DNA from: Acidovorax sp. NB1
GTDB lineage: Bacteria; Pseudomonadota; Gammaproteobacteria; Burkholderiales; Burkholderiaceae_C
DNA length: 64,000 nucleotides
Assembly: GCF_005405905.1 (NCBI RefSeq)
Contig: NZ_BJHU01000030.1
Span: 62,001-126,000, forward strand
Direction: 5' to 3'
Position 1 is the stretch's first letter. Every line of letters starts with the position of its first letter. The notes under the pieces were generated by a model. The model worked only from the letters and a program-made list of their open reading frames with translations. It was not told the origin of the DNA and searched no databases. Positions 19,195-27,890 of this stretch are shown here, piece by piece. The position numbers were made by a program, and so were the translations under genes.

Positions 19195-20199
19195 ATGACC
19201 GTGCCCAGCATGCCCCCTCCTGTGAGCCTGCCCACCCATGACGATGTGGCCGCCGCCGCCCGGCGGCTGGCGGGCGTGGCGCACCACACGCCGGTGATGC
19301 GCTGCAACACCATCGACGAGCGGCTGGGCGCCAAGCTGTTCTTCAAGTGCGAGAACCTGCAGCGCACCGGCGCCTTCAAGTTCCGGGGCGCCTACAACGC
19401 CCTCGCCCAGTTCAGCGATGCGCAGCGCGAACATGGCGTGCTCACCTTCTCGGCAGGCAACCATGCGCAGGCCATTGCGCTGTCGGCCCGGCTGCTGGAC
19501 ATGCCCGCCCTGGTGGTCATGCCCGATGACGCCGCCGCCTCCAAGATGGCCGCCACGCGCGAATACGGCGCCCAGGTGGTCACCTACAACCGCTACACCG
19601 AAGACCGCGAAGCCATCAGCCGCCAGCTGGCGCACGAGCGGGGCATGACGCTGATCCCGCCGTTCGACCACCCCCATGTGATTGCAGGCCAGGGCACGGC
19701 CGCCCTGGAGCTGCTGCAGGAGGTGCCCGACCTCGACTACCTGTTTGTCTGCCTGGGCGGCGGCGGCCTGCTGTCGGGCAGCCTGCTGGCCGCGCAGGCG
19801 CTCGCGCCCCGGTGCAAGGTGATCGGCGTCGAGCCCGAAACCGCCAACGACGCCCAGCAGTCGCTGCGCGCGGGCCACATCGTGCACATCCCCAACCCGC
19901 ACACCATTGCCGACGGCGCGCAGGCCCCGAGCCTGGGAGAACTCACCTACCCCATCATCCGCGAGCATGTTGAAGACATCGTCACCGTGAGCGACCAGCA
20001 GCTCATCGAAGCCCTGCGCTTTTTTGCCCAGCGCATGAAGCTGGTCGTCGAACCCACGGGCGCCCTGGCCTTTGCGGGCGTGCAAGCGTTCTCGGGCGAA
20101 GACAACGGCGCCAAGCTGCTGCAAGGCGAGCGCGTGGGTGTAATCGTGAGCGGCGGCAACGTCGATCTGCCGCGCTACTCGCGGTTTCTGGCAGACTGA
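19195..20199 (+). CDS. Threonine/serine dehydratase family PLP enzyme
   Basis: This 334-residue fold-type II PLP enzyme has the lysine motif TGAFKFRGAYNAL, the substrate loop SAGNHAQAIAL and the phosphate-binding LGGGGLLSG. It lacks the C-terminal ACT domain of biosynthetic IlvA and is about the length of catabolic or hydroxyaspartate-type dehydratases. It should deaminate threonine, serine or 3-hydroxyaspartate; which one is not decidable. GAGG 8 bases before the ATG at 19195 favours this start over the ATG at 19171. Confidence 0.88.
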   Translation: MTVPSMPPPVSLPTHDDVAAAARRLAGVAHHTPVMRCNTIDERLGAKLFFKCENLQRTGAFKFRGAYNALAQFSDAQREHGVLTFSAGNHAQAIALSARLLDMPALVVMPDDAAASKMAATREYGAQVVTYNRYTEDREAISRQLAHERGMTLIPPFDHPHVIAGQGTAALELLQEVPDLDYLFVCLGGGGLLSGSLLAAQALAPRCKVIGVEPETANDAQQSLRAGHIVHIPNPHTIADGAQAPSLGELTYPIIREHVEDIVTVSDQQLIEALRFFAQRMKLVVEPTGALAFAGVQAFSGEDNGAKLLQGERVGVIVSGGNVDLPRYSRFLAD

Positions 20200-20235
20200 C
20201 GCCCGTTTCAAAAAAGCAAAACCCTACTTCCAGCC

Positions 20236-20865
<630 letters not shown>

Positions 20866-20891
20866 GAGCGCAGCGCGCCAGGGCGTGCACC

Positions 20892-20930
20892 AGCCACCGC
20901 AGGGCCATGAAGCCCGGCGGTGGCTTTTTT
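20892..20930 (+). terminator. Rho-independent terminator after upp
   Basis: Arms AGCCACCGC (20892-20900) and GCGGTGGCT (20917-20925) pair perfectly, with an inner GGGC/GCCC pair, and are followed by a run of six T. It should separate upp from the BMP-type binding-protein gene. Confidence 0.85.
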
Positions 20931-21091
20931 CATGGTGGCCCGTCCACGTCCGCAAATTTTTACCACCTGGTGGCTTTCCTCTGGCAGACTTGCCAGCGGT
21001 TTGCCGCAGTCCGGGGGGGCCTACTGGCGCGCTCCTTGCTTGACAAAGGCACCTCCAATCCCTTTGTTCGTTTGTCTGAAGGAACCCCACC

Positions 21092-22102
21092 ATGACCACT
21101 CGCCGCCTTTTCACCGGACGCCTGCTCTGCACCTCCCTGGCCCTCTCGGCCGCCATGGCGATGGCGCCCTCGCTGGCCACAGCGCAGTCCAAGCTCAAGG
21201 TCGCGGCGATCTACACGGTGCCTTTCGAGCAGCAATGGGTCAGCCGCATCCACAAGGCGCTCAAAGCCGCCGAAGCGCGCGGCGAGATCGAGTACAAAGC
21301 CAGCGAGAACGTGAGCAACGCCGACTACGAGCGCGTGATGCGCGAATACGCCACCGGCGGCAACCAGCTCATCGTGGGCGAAGCCTTTGCCGTGGAAGCC
21401 GCCGCCCGCAAGGTGGCCAAGGACTTCCCCAAGACGTCGTTCCTGCTCGGCTCCTCCGGCAAGCCGCAGGCGCCCAACTTCAGCGTGTTCGACAACTACA
21501 TCCAGGAGCCCGCGTACCTGAGCGGCATGATCGCGGGCGGCATGACCAAGTCCAACAAGATCGGTATGGTGGGCGGCTTCCCCATCCCCGAGGTCAACCG
21601 CCTGATGCACGCCTTCATGGCGGGCGCCAAGGAGACCAACCCCAAGGTCGAGTTCACCATCACCTTCATCAACAGCTGGTTTGACCCACCCAAGGCCAAG
21701 GAAGCCACATTCGCCATGATCGACAAGGGCGCCGACGTGCTCTACGCCGAACGCTTTGGCGTGAGCGACGCGGCCAAGGAAAAAGGCAAGCTCGCCATCG
21801 GCAACGTGATCGACACCCAGCCGCAGTACCCCGACACGGTGGTGGCATCGGCCATCTGGCACATGGAGCCCAGCATCGACCGTGCGCTCAAGCTGGTCAA
21901 AGAGGGCAAGTTCACCGCCGAGGACTACGGCCCGTATTCGATGATGAAACACAAGGGCTCTGAACTCGCACCCCTGGGCACGTTCGAGAAGAAGGTGCCC
22001 GCCGACATCGTGGCCAAGGTCAAGGCCAAGCAGGCCGACATCCTGGCGGGCAAGTTCACCGTGAAGGTGGACGACAGCCAGCCCAAATCGACGGCCAAGT
22101 AA
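21092..22102 (+). CDS. BMP family ABC transporter substrate-binding protein (nucleoside/base uptake)
   Basis: This 336-residue exported protein has a signal peptide (LLCTSLALSAAMAMAPSLATAQS) and the BMP/PnrA fold: LKVAAIYTVPFEQQWVSRIHKAL, then GMIAGGMTKSNKIGMVGGFPIPEVNR and GADVLYAERFGV. Family members bind purine nucleosides or bases for ABC import. A TTGACA at 21040-21045 with a weak -10 about 17 bases on may be its promoter, and AAGGAA precedes the ATG. It has its own terminator, so the binding protein can be made in excess over the membrane parts. Confidence 0.9.
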   Translation: MTTRRLFTGRLLCTSLALSAAMAMAPSLATAQSKLKVAAIYTVPFEQQWVSRIHKALKAAEARGEIEYKASENVSNADYERVMREYATGGNQLIVGEAFAVEAAARKVAKDFPKTSFLLGSSGKPQAPNFSVFDNYIQEPAYLSGMIAGGMTKSNKIGMVGGFPIPEVNRLMHAFMAGAKETNPKVEFTITFINSWFDPPKAKEATFAMIDKGADVLYAERFGVSDAAKEKGKLAIGNVIDTQPQYPDTVVASAIWHMEPSIDRALKLVKEGKFTAEDYGPYSMMKHKGSELAPLGTFEKKVPADIVAKVKAKQADILAGKFTVKVDDSQPKSTAK

Positions 22103-22154
22103 GCACTGAACGTGCGGGCGCTCCCCCCTGCCCGCCCCTGTTCCAGTCTGTGCA

Positions 22155-22190
22155 CAGGCCACCCCGGCAAAGCGGTGGCCTGTTTGTTTT
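22155..22190 (+). terminator. Terminator after the BMP binding-protein gene
   Basis: CAGGCCACC (22155-22163) pairs with GGTGGCCTG (22174-22182) across a 10-base loop and is followed by TTTGTTTT. It separates the binding protein from the nucleosidase-ABC operon, which probably allows reduced read-through. Confidence 0.8.
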
Positions 22191-22240
22191 GAAGCGTTGA
22201 CTGCACGCACCGCTGTTTTCTTTGACGAGGCACCACCCCC

Positions 22241-23206
22241 ATGCAATCCATCCCCACGGCCAAGCCCTCCCTGATCGCCCGGTGCACACGCCTGCTGGGC
22301 GCCCTCGCCCTCGCCGCCGTGGTGGCAGGCTGTGCCACCACCGCGCCCGGCAAGACGGCCGTGCGGCTGGACGACACCCCCCGCATCGCCGTCATCTCCG
22401 CCTTTGCGCCCGAGCTGACCGTGCTGCTGCCCCAGGTGCAGCAACCCGCCAAGCACAGCATCAACGGCGTGGAATTCACCACCGGCACGCTGGAAGGCAA
22501 GCCCGTGGTGGTGTTCCTCTCCGGCATCAGCATGACCAACGCAGCCATGAACACCCAGCTGGTGCTGGATCGCTTCAACGTGAGCCACGTGGTCTTCAGC
22601 GGCATTGCGGGCGGCGTCAACCCCAGCCTGCACATTGGCGACGTGACGGTGCCCGCGCAATGGGGCCAGTACATGGAATGGCTGATGGCGCGCGAAGACA
22701 AACCCGGCCAGTACAGCGCCCCGGCCTGGATGAAAAGCGAGCTGACCATGCCCGCCTTCGGCATGATGCACCCGCGCCCCGTGGAGGTGCGCTCTGCCGC
22801 CCAGCCCAAGATCACCAAGAAGTTCTGGTTTGAAGCCGACCCCAAGATGCTGGCCACCGCCCGCAGCCTGCAGAACGTGGGCCTGGAGCACTGCCTGGCC
22901 GCCACCTGCCTCAAGCAGCGCCCGCAACTGGTGGTGGGTGGCAACGGCGTCTCGGGCCAGGCGTTTGTAGACAACAAGGCCTTCCGTGAATACGCGTTCA
23001 AGACCTTCGAGGCCAACGTGCTCGACATGGAAACCGCCGCCACCGCCATGGTGGCGCACAGCAACGGCGTGCCCTACATCGCCTTTAGGTCGCTGAGCGA
23101 TCTGGCCGGTGGTGGCGAGGGCGAGAACGAGATGGGCACCTTCATGGGCGTGGCGGCCGCCAATTCGGCCAAGGTGCTGCGGGCATTTTTAGCCAACTGG
23201 AAGTAA
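22241..23206 (+). CDS. Lipoprotein purine nucleoside phosphorylase/nucleosidase (MTAN superfamily)
   Basis: The N terminus has a basic start, a hydrophobic stretch and the lipobox VVAGC with Cys31, so the protein should be lipidated outside the cytoplasm. The rest has the nucleoside phosphorylase/MTA-SAH nucleosidase fold: IAVISAFAPELTVLL, VVFSGIAGGVNPSLHIGDVTVP and NVLDMETAATAMVAHSNGVPYIAFRSLSD, with the substrate-binding Met-Glu and catalytic Asp region. It would split nucleosides in the periplasm, giving free bases. The next gene starts directly at its stop, so it is fused in one operon with the ABC importer. Confidence 0.85.
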   Translation: MQSIPTAKPSLIARCTRLLGALALAAVVAGCATTAPGKTAVRLDDTPRIAVISAFAPELTVLLPQVQQPAKHSINGVEFTTGTLEGKPVVVFLSGISMTNAAMNTQLVLDRFNVSHVVFSGIAGGVNPSLHIGDVTVPAQWGQYMEWLMAREDKPGQYSAPAWMKSELTMPAFGMMHPRPVEVRSAAQPKITKKFWFEADPKMLATARSLQNVGLEHCLAATCLKQRPQLVVGGNGVSGQAFVDNKAFREYAFKTFEANVLDMETAATAMVAHSNGVPYIAFRSLSDLAGGGEGENEMGTFMGVAAANSAKVLRAFLANWK

Positions 23207-24763
23207 ATGGCAGAGTCCACCGCCCCTGTCCTGCGCCTGTCGGGCATCACCAAGCGCTTCGGCAAGCTCGTCGCCAACGACGGCATCAACCTGACCTTGG
23301 CACGCGGCGAAGTGCTGGCCCTGCTGGGCGAAAACGGTGCGGGCAAGTCCACGCTAATGTCCATCCTGTTCGGGCACTACGTGGCCGACGAAGGCAGCAT
23401 CGAAGTCTTCGGCCAGCCCCTGCCCCCCGGCCAGCCGCGTGCGGCGCTGGCGGCTGGCATTGGCATGGTGCACCAGCACTTCACGCTGGCCGACAACCTC
23501 ACGGTGCTGGACAACGTGCTGCTGGGCTGCGAGCCGCTGTGGCAGCCCTTCTCGCGCCGCAGCGAGGCACGCGCCAAGCTGCTGGCCGTGTCGCAGCAGT
23601 TTGGCCTGCCGGTGAGCCCCGATGCGAAGGTGGGCAGCCTCTCGGTGGGCGAACGCCAGCGCGTTGAAATTTTGAAGGCACTCTACCGGGGCGCCCGCAT
23701 CCTCATCCTGGACGAACCCACCGCCGTGCTCACCCCGCAGGAGAGCGAGGCGCTATTCGACACCCTGGCGCAGATGGTGGCGCAGGGCCTGTCCATCATC
23801 TTCATCAGCCACAAGCTGGGCGAGGTGCTGCGCGTGTCGCACCGCGTGGCCGTGCTGCGCCAGGGCAAGCTGGTGGCCGAGGCACCTGCGCAGGGCACCA
23901 CGCAGGGGCAGTTGGCGCAATGGATGGTGGGCCATGCGATTGAGGCGGCCGAGCGCCGCCCCGCGAAGAAGGTGGGCGAGCCCATCTGCACCCTGACCAA
24001 CGTCAGCACCGCACCCACAGGACGCGACCGGCTGAATGATGTGTCCCTCAACTTGCGCGCAGGCGAGATCGTGGCGATTGCCGGCGTGAGCGGTAACGGC
24101 CAAGTGGCGCTGGCCGACCTGCTGTGCGGCGTGCGTAACGCCACCACCGGACAGGTCACGCTGCGCCGCGCTCCGCTGCAAGCCCGCCCCGCATGGCTGG
24201 TCAGCCAGGGCGTGGCCCGCATCCCCGAAGACCGTCACGCCGTGGGCGTGGTGGGTGACCTGCCCGTGTGGGAGAACGCTGTGGCCGAACGCCTGCGCGG
24301 CCCCTGGTTTGCGCACCCGTGGTTCCGCGCCTTCTGGGTCAAGCGCCGGGCGGCCCGCCAACATGCGCAGCGCGTGGCCGCGACCTTTGACGTGCGTGGC
24401 GGCGGAGCCGATGCGCCTGCTCGGTCGCTGTCGGGCGGCAACATGCAAAAGCTCATCCTGGGCCGGGCGCTGATGCCGCCGCAGGACGCGGCGGGTAATT
24501 CGGCTCCCGCGCCCCAACTCATCGTGGCCCACCAGCCCACCTGGGGGCTGGACATTGGCGCGGTGATGTTTGTGCAGCAGCAGCTCATCAACGCGCGTGA
24601 TGGCGGAGCGGCTGTGTTGCTGATTTCGGACGATCTGGATGAAGTGCTGGCGCTGGGCGACCGCGTGGCGGTGATGCATGACGGACACCTGAGCGAGGCC
24701 CGACCCGCAGAAGACTGGACACGCGAAGCCATCGGCCTCGCCATGGCCGGTGCAGCCCACTGA
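23207..24763 (+). CDS. ABC transporter ATP-binding protein, double-ATPase (nucleoside importer)
   Basis: This 518-residue protein has two ATP-binding domains, as in RbsA/YufO. The first has GENGAGKST, LSVGERQRVEILKAL and ILDEPTAVLTPQE. The second has a degenerate Walker A (GVSGNGQVAL) with LSGGNMQKLILGRAL and, in place of the usual DEP, AHQPTWGLDIGA. One normal and one altered site is usual for this class. It follows the nucleosidase gene without a gap and precedes two permeases. Confidence 0.93.
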   Translation: MAESTAPVLRLSGITKRFGKLVANDGINLTLARGEVLALLGENGAGKSTLMSILFGHYVADEGSIEVFGQPLPPGQPRAALAAGIGMVHQHFTLADNLTVLDNVLLGCEPLWQPFSRRSEARAKLLAVSQQFGLPVSPDAKVGSLSVGERQRVEILKALYRGARILILDEPTAVLTPQESEALFDTLAQMVAQGLSIIFISHKLGEVLRVSHRVAVLRQGKLVAEAPAQGTTQGQLAQWMVGHAIEAAERRPAKKVGEPICTLTNVSTAPTGRDRLNDVSLNLRAGEIVAIAGVSGNGQVALADLLCGVRNATTGQVTLRRAPLQARPAWLVSQGVARIPEDRHAVGVVGDLPVWENAVAERLRGPWFAHPWFRAFWVKRRAARQHAQRVAATFDVRGGGADAPARSLSGGNMQKLILGRALMPPQDAAGNSAPAPQLIVAHQPTWGLDIGAVMFVQQQLINARDGGAAVLLISDDLDEVLALGDRVAVMHDGHLSEARPAEDWTREAIGLAMAGAAH

Positions 24764-24782
24764 GCGACAACAAGAAAAACCC

Positions 24783-25844
24783 ATGAGACTCGAAAAACGC
24801 AACCACACCTCCCCCGCCGCCTACGTGCTGGCGCCGGTGGGCGCCGTGGTGTTCACCCTGCTCGTCAGCGCACTGCTGGTGCTGTGGGCTGGCGCGCCCG
24901 TGGGGCAGACCTATGCGCTCCTGCTGCAGGGCGCATTCGGCTCGGTGTTCGCACTGACCGAAACCCTCACCCGCGCCACGCCGCTGATCCTGACCGGGCT
25001 GGCAGCGGCCGTGGCCTTCCGGGCGCGGCTGTTCAACATCGGGGCCGAGGGGCAGCTCTACGCCGGTGCGCTGGCCGCTGTGGCCGTGGGTGGCATGCAT
25101 GGCGGCACAGGGCTGGAATGGTCGCCCTATGTGCTTTTCCCACTCATGATGCTGGCGGCAGCACTGGCGGGCGCCGCGCTGCTGCTGGGCCCGGCGCTGA
25201 TGAAGGCACGGCTGGGGGTGGACGAGGTGGTCACCACGCTGCTGCTCAACTTCATCATGCTGTTGCTGGTTTCGGCCCTGCTCGATGGACCGATGAAAGA
25301 CCCGCTCTCCATGGGCTGGCCGCAGAGCGTGGCGCTGCAGGGCGATCTGGAACTCGCAAAGCTGGTGCCGCAGACGCGGCTGCACACGGGGCTGCTGTGG
25401 GCCGTGTCGCTGGCCGTGATGCTGTGGGCGCTGCTGGCGCGCACGGTGCCGGGCTTTGATATTCGCGCTGCGGGCGCCAACGCACGGGCTGCCGCATTTG
25501 CGGGCGTGCCCATCACCCGCACGGTGGTGCTGGTCGCCCTGCTCTCGGGCGGGCTGGCCGGGCTGGCGGGCGCGATTGAGGTGGCGGGCCGCACGAGTTA
25601 TGTGACGCTCGACATGTCGCCCGGCTACGGCTACAGCGGTATCGTGATTGCCATGCTGGCTGGGCTGCACCCGCTGGGCGTGATTGCGGCAGGCACCTTT
25701 GTGGCGGGCGTGCTGGTGGGGGCCGACAGCATGAGCCGCGCGGTGGGTGTGCCCACCTACATTGCGGATGTGATCGTGGCAACGTCGCTGATTGCGGTGC
25801 TGGTGGCCGGGCTGCTGACGCAGTACCGCGTGCGCTGGAAGTGA
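24783..25844 (+). CDS. ABC transporter permease, nucleoside importer subunit 1
   Basis: This 353-residue inner-membrane protein of the BPD_transp_2 family has about eight to ten hydrophobic segments and the sequence FRARLFNIGAEGQLYAGAL, the N-IGAEGQ signature of BMP-linked permeases. GVDEVVTTLLLNFI and GYSGIVIAMLA further support the call. It starts 19 bases after the ATPase gene. With the second permease it should form the heterodimeric channel. Confidence 0.93.
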   Translation: MRLEKRNHTSPAAYVLAPVGAVVFTLLVSALLVLWAGAPVGQTYALLLQGAFGSVFALTETLTRATPLILTGLAAAVAFRARLFNIGAEGQLYAGALAAVAVGGMHGGTGLEWSPYVLFPLMMLAAALAGAALLLGPALMKARLGVDEVVTTLLLNFIMLLLVSALLDGPMKDPLSMGWPQSVALQGDLELAKLVPQTRLHTGLLWAVSLAVMLWALLARTVPGFDIRAAGANARAAAFAGVPITRTVVLVALLSGGLAGLAGAIEVAGRTSYVTLDMSPGYGYSGIVIAMLAGLHPLGVIAAGTFVAGVLVGADSMSRAVGVPTYIADVIVATSLIAVLVAGLLTQYRVRWK

Positions 25845-25881
25845 GGACGCCATGAACAAGCACGTGCACCAAAAATGCAAG

Positions 25882-25938
25882 AAAAATAGGCTGTTACCGC
25901 GCGTCCACCATGCCTTTTTAGCTATCAAAAACAAAGCA
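25882..25938 (+). repeat. TAGCTAT-type intergenic repeat, copy 5
   Basis: AAAAATAGGCTGTTACCGCG leads to CATGCCTTTTTAGCTATCAAA. It fills most of the 114-base gap between the two permease genes, thus inside an operon. If transcribed it becomes part of the mRNA spacer. Confidence 0.7.
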
Positions 25939-25958
25939 AACCATGCCGGAGCAGCCGC

Positions 25959-26882
25959 ATGACCGAACTGCTCGACATCCTCGCCAACCCCGCGTTCTGG
26001 ATCGCCACCCTGCGCGTGGCCACCCCGCTCATCCTCGGCACATTGGGCGTGCTGCTGTGCGAACGCGCGGGCGTACTCAACCTGGGCATTGAAGGGATCA
26101 TGGTGGCGGGCGCCTTCACCGGCTGGCTCACGGTGTATGCGGGCTACGGGCTGTGGACGGGTGTGCTGGTGGCAGCGCTCACCGGCGCCGTGTTTGGCCT
26201 GCTGCACGCGTGGCTCACCGTGGGGCTGGCGCTGTCGCAGCATGTGTCTGGCCTCGGCATCACGCTGCTGGCCACGGCGCTCAGCTACTACGGCTACCGG
26301 GTGAGCTTCCCCAAGGTGAACACGCCGCCCACCATCGAGCCGTTTGCGCCGATGGACTGGCTGGGCGTGCCCATCCTCTCTGCCCAGACACCCCTCACGC
26401 TGCTGGCGCTGCTGCTGGTGCCCCTGCTGGCCTGGGTGCTGATGCGCACCCCGCTGGGCCTGGCGGTGCGCATGGTGGGCGAGAACCCGCAGGCGGCCGA
26501 GGGCCAGGGCATCTCGGTGGCGGCCACGCGCACGGGCGCCATCGTGGCAGGCTCGGCGCTGATGGGTGTGGCGGGGTCGTTCCTCACGCTGTCGGCGTTC
26601 AATGCCTTCTTCTTCAACATGATCAACGGGCGCGGCTGGATCTGCGTGGCGCTGGTGGTGTTTGCATCGTGGCGGCCCGGCAAGGCGCTGCTGGGCGCAC
26701 TGCTGTTTGCGTTTTTTGATGCCTTGCAGTTGCGGCTGCAGCAGTCGGGTGATGCGTGGCTGCCGTACCAGGTGTATTTGATGCTGCCCTACCTGCTGTC
26801 CATCCTGGCGCTGGTGCTGGTGGCGCGCAAGGCGGCGTATCCGCAGGCGCTGATGAAGCCGTATCGCAAGGGGGAGCGGTGA
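25959..26882 (+). CDS. ABC transporter permease, nucleoside importer subunit 2
   Basis: This 307-residue polytopic inner-membrane protein carries ATPLILGTLGVLLCERAGVL and NLGIEGIMVAGAF, the NLGIEG signature of the partner permease, and LAVRMVGENPQAAEGQGI near the cytoplasmic coupling loop. It is the last membrane component of the operon. Its stop overlaps the GTG of the following secreted protein. Confidence 0.93.
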   Translation: MTELLDILANPAFWIATLRVATPLILGTLGVLLCERAGVLNLGIEGIMVAGAFTGWLTVYAGYGLWTGVLVAALTGAVFGLLHAWLTVGLALSQHVSGLGITLLATALSYYGYRVSFPKVNTPPTIEPFAPMDWLGVPILSAQTPLTLLALLLVPLLAWVLMRTPLGLAVRMVGENPQAAEGQGISVAATRTGAIVAGSALMGVAGSFLTLSAFNAFFFNMINGRGWICVALVVFASWRPGKALLGALLFAFFDALQLRLQQSGDAWLPYQVYLMLPYLLSILALVLVARKAAYPQALMKPYRKGER

Positions 26883-27352
26883 AGCACATCCGCCACGGCA
26901 TGAGGCACTGGCTGGCTGGTGCGCTGCTGGCCTGCGCGGGCCCGGTCCATGCCCTGGGCATGGACCTGCCCTACGAATCCTTTGCCACCGCGCCCGACGT
27001 GGACTGGATCAAGGTTTGCGGCCAGTGGCCTGCGCCTGTGCAGCCGGGCCAAGGGGATGGCGTGTACCGCATCGTGCATGCCACGCGCCATGCACAGTCG
27101 TTCCTGTACCTGCAGTGGATCGTGCGTGACAGCACCGACAGTGCCACCGCCGTCCACACCGAAGGTTTTGCCGCCATCAACAACGACCATGCCTCCATCA
27201 CCTTGAGCCAAATGAACTGCCTGGCCACGCGCCGGGGCATTCGCTTCACGGCGCGGGCAGCGTCGGGCCATGACAACAGCGTGTTCCGCATCACCATCGA
27301 TGCGGGGCACCCACCGGGCGAAGTGCGTTTTCGCACCCGCCAGAGACGCTGA
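26879..27352 (+). CDS. Small secreted protein of unknown function at the end of the importer operon
   Basis: A GTG at 26879 overlaps the permease stop (GTGA) and is in frame with an ATG at 26900. Both give a signal peptide (WLAGALLACAGPVHALG) and a mature part of about 130 residues with two Cys (KVCGQWP and QMNCLATRRG) that could form a disulfide. I do not recognise a family. AAGGGGGA just before the GTG supports coupling. Its place suggests a periplasmic accessory to nucleoside uptake, but this is inference. Confidence 0.6.
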   Translation: MKHIRHGMRHWLAGALLACAGPVHALGMDLPYESFATAPDVDWIKVCGQWPAPVQPGQGDGVYRIVHATRHAQSFLYLQWIVRDSTDSATAVHTEGFAAINNDHASITLSQMNCLATRRGIRFTARAASGHDNSVFRITIDAGHPPGEVRFRTRQRR

Positions 27353-27369
27353 TGCGCAGGCCCGACCCA

Positions 27370-27762
27370 TCAGGCACTGGGGGCGCCCATGGGCGTGCAC
27401 AGCTCCACCAGCGCGCCATTGATGTCTGCCACATAGGCCACTGTCTGGCCCCAGGGCATCTGCTCGGGTGCCTGCACCAGCCGCGCACCGGCGCCCACCG
27501 CGCGCTGCACGGCGGCGGCCACGTCGGCGGTGGTGAATGCAATCTCGAAACTGGGCGCATCGGCCGATGCACGCTGCGGGTTCTTGCCCAGCTCGGCCAT
27601 CAGCCGCAGCGACGAGAACGCCAGCGCTGTGGCGCCTGTGTCCAGCTCGCCAAAGTCGCCTGCCTCGTGCACAAAGCGGCGGACCAAGCCAAAAGCTCGT
27701 TCGTAAAAAGCAATGGTCTTGGGAACGTCTTCCACGTACAGGATCGTGTAGCCAAACTGCAT
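27370..27762 (-). CDS. VOC/glyoxalase-fold protein
   Basis: This 130-residue protein follows the vicinal oxygen chelate pattern: QFGYTILYVEDVPKTIAFYERAFGL, later FTTADVAAAVQRAVGAGA, and the end VADINGALVELCTP with the metal-binding Glu. It could be a lactoylglutathione lyase-like or resistance-type VOC protein; substrates are not predictable. AAAGGCGG lies 6 bases before the ATG at 27762, which excludes a longer start. It converges on the importer operon with only 17 bases between. Confidence 0.8.
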   Translation of the reverse strand: MQFGYTILYVEDVPKTIAFYERAFGLVRRFVHEAGDFGELDTGATALAFSSLRLMAELGKNPQRASADAPSFEIAFTTADVAAAVQRAVGAGARLVQAPEQMPWGQTVAYVADINGALVELCTPMGAPSA

Positions 27763-27890
27763 AAAACCGCCTTTGTAAAAATGGATGCGCTGACACATTG
27801 ACGAATGCGCACAGCAAGACCTAGAGCTTAGGCACAGAACCGGCCCCGGTCTTGAAAAAAACCAACACCCCCACGCCCACCGCCCACGCC

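Noticed and set aside
21040-21068. TTGACA as a sure promoter for the BMP gene
   Set aside because: The -35 is perfect but the -10 is poor, so it is only mentioned in the gene entry.
20960-23059. A 699-codon frame antisense to the BMP and nucleosidase genes
   Set aside because: It is His/Gly/Val-rich antisense sequence without domains, while both plus-strand genes are well supported.
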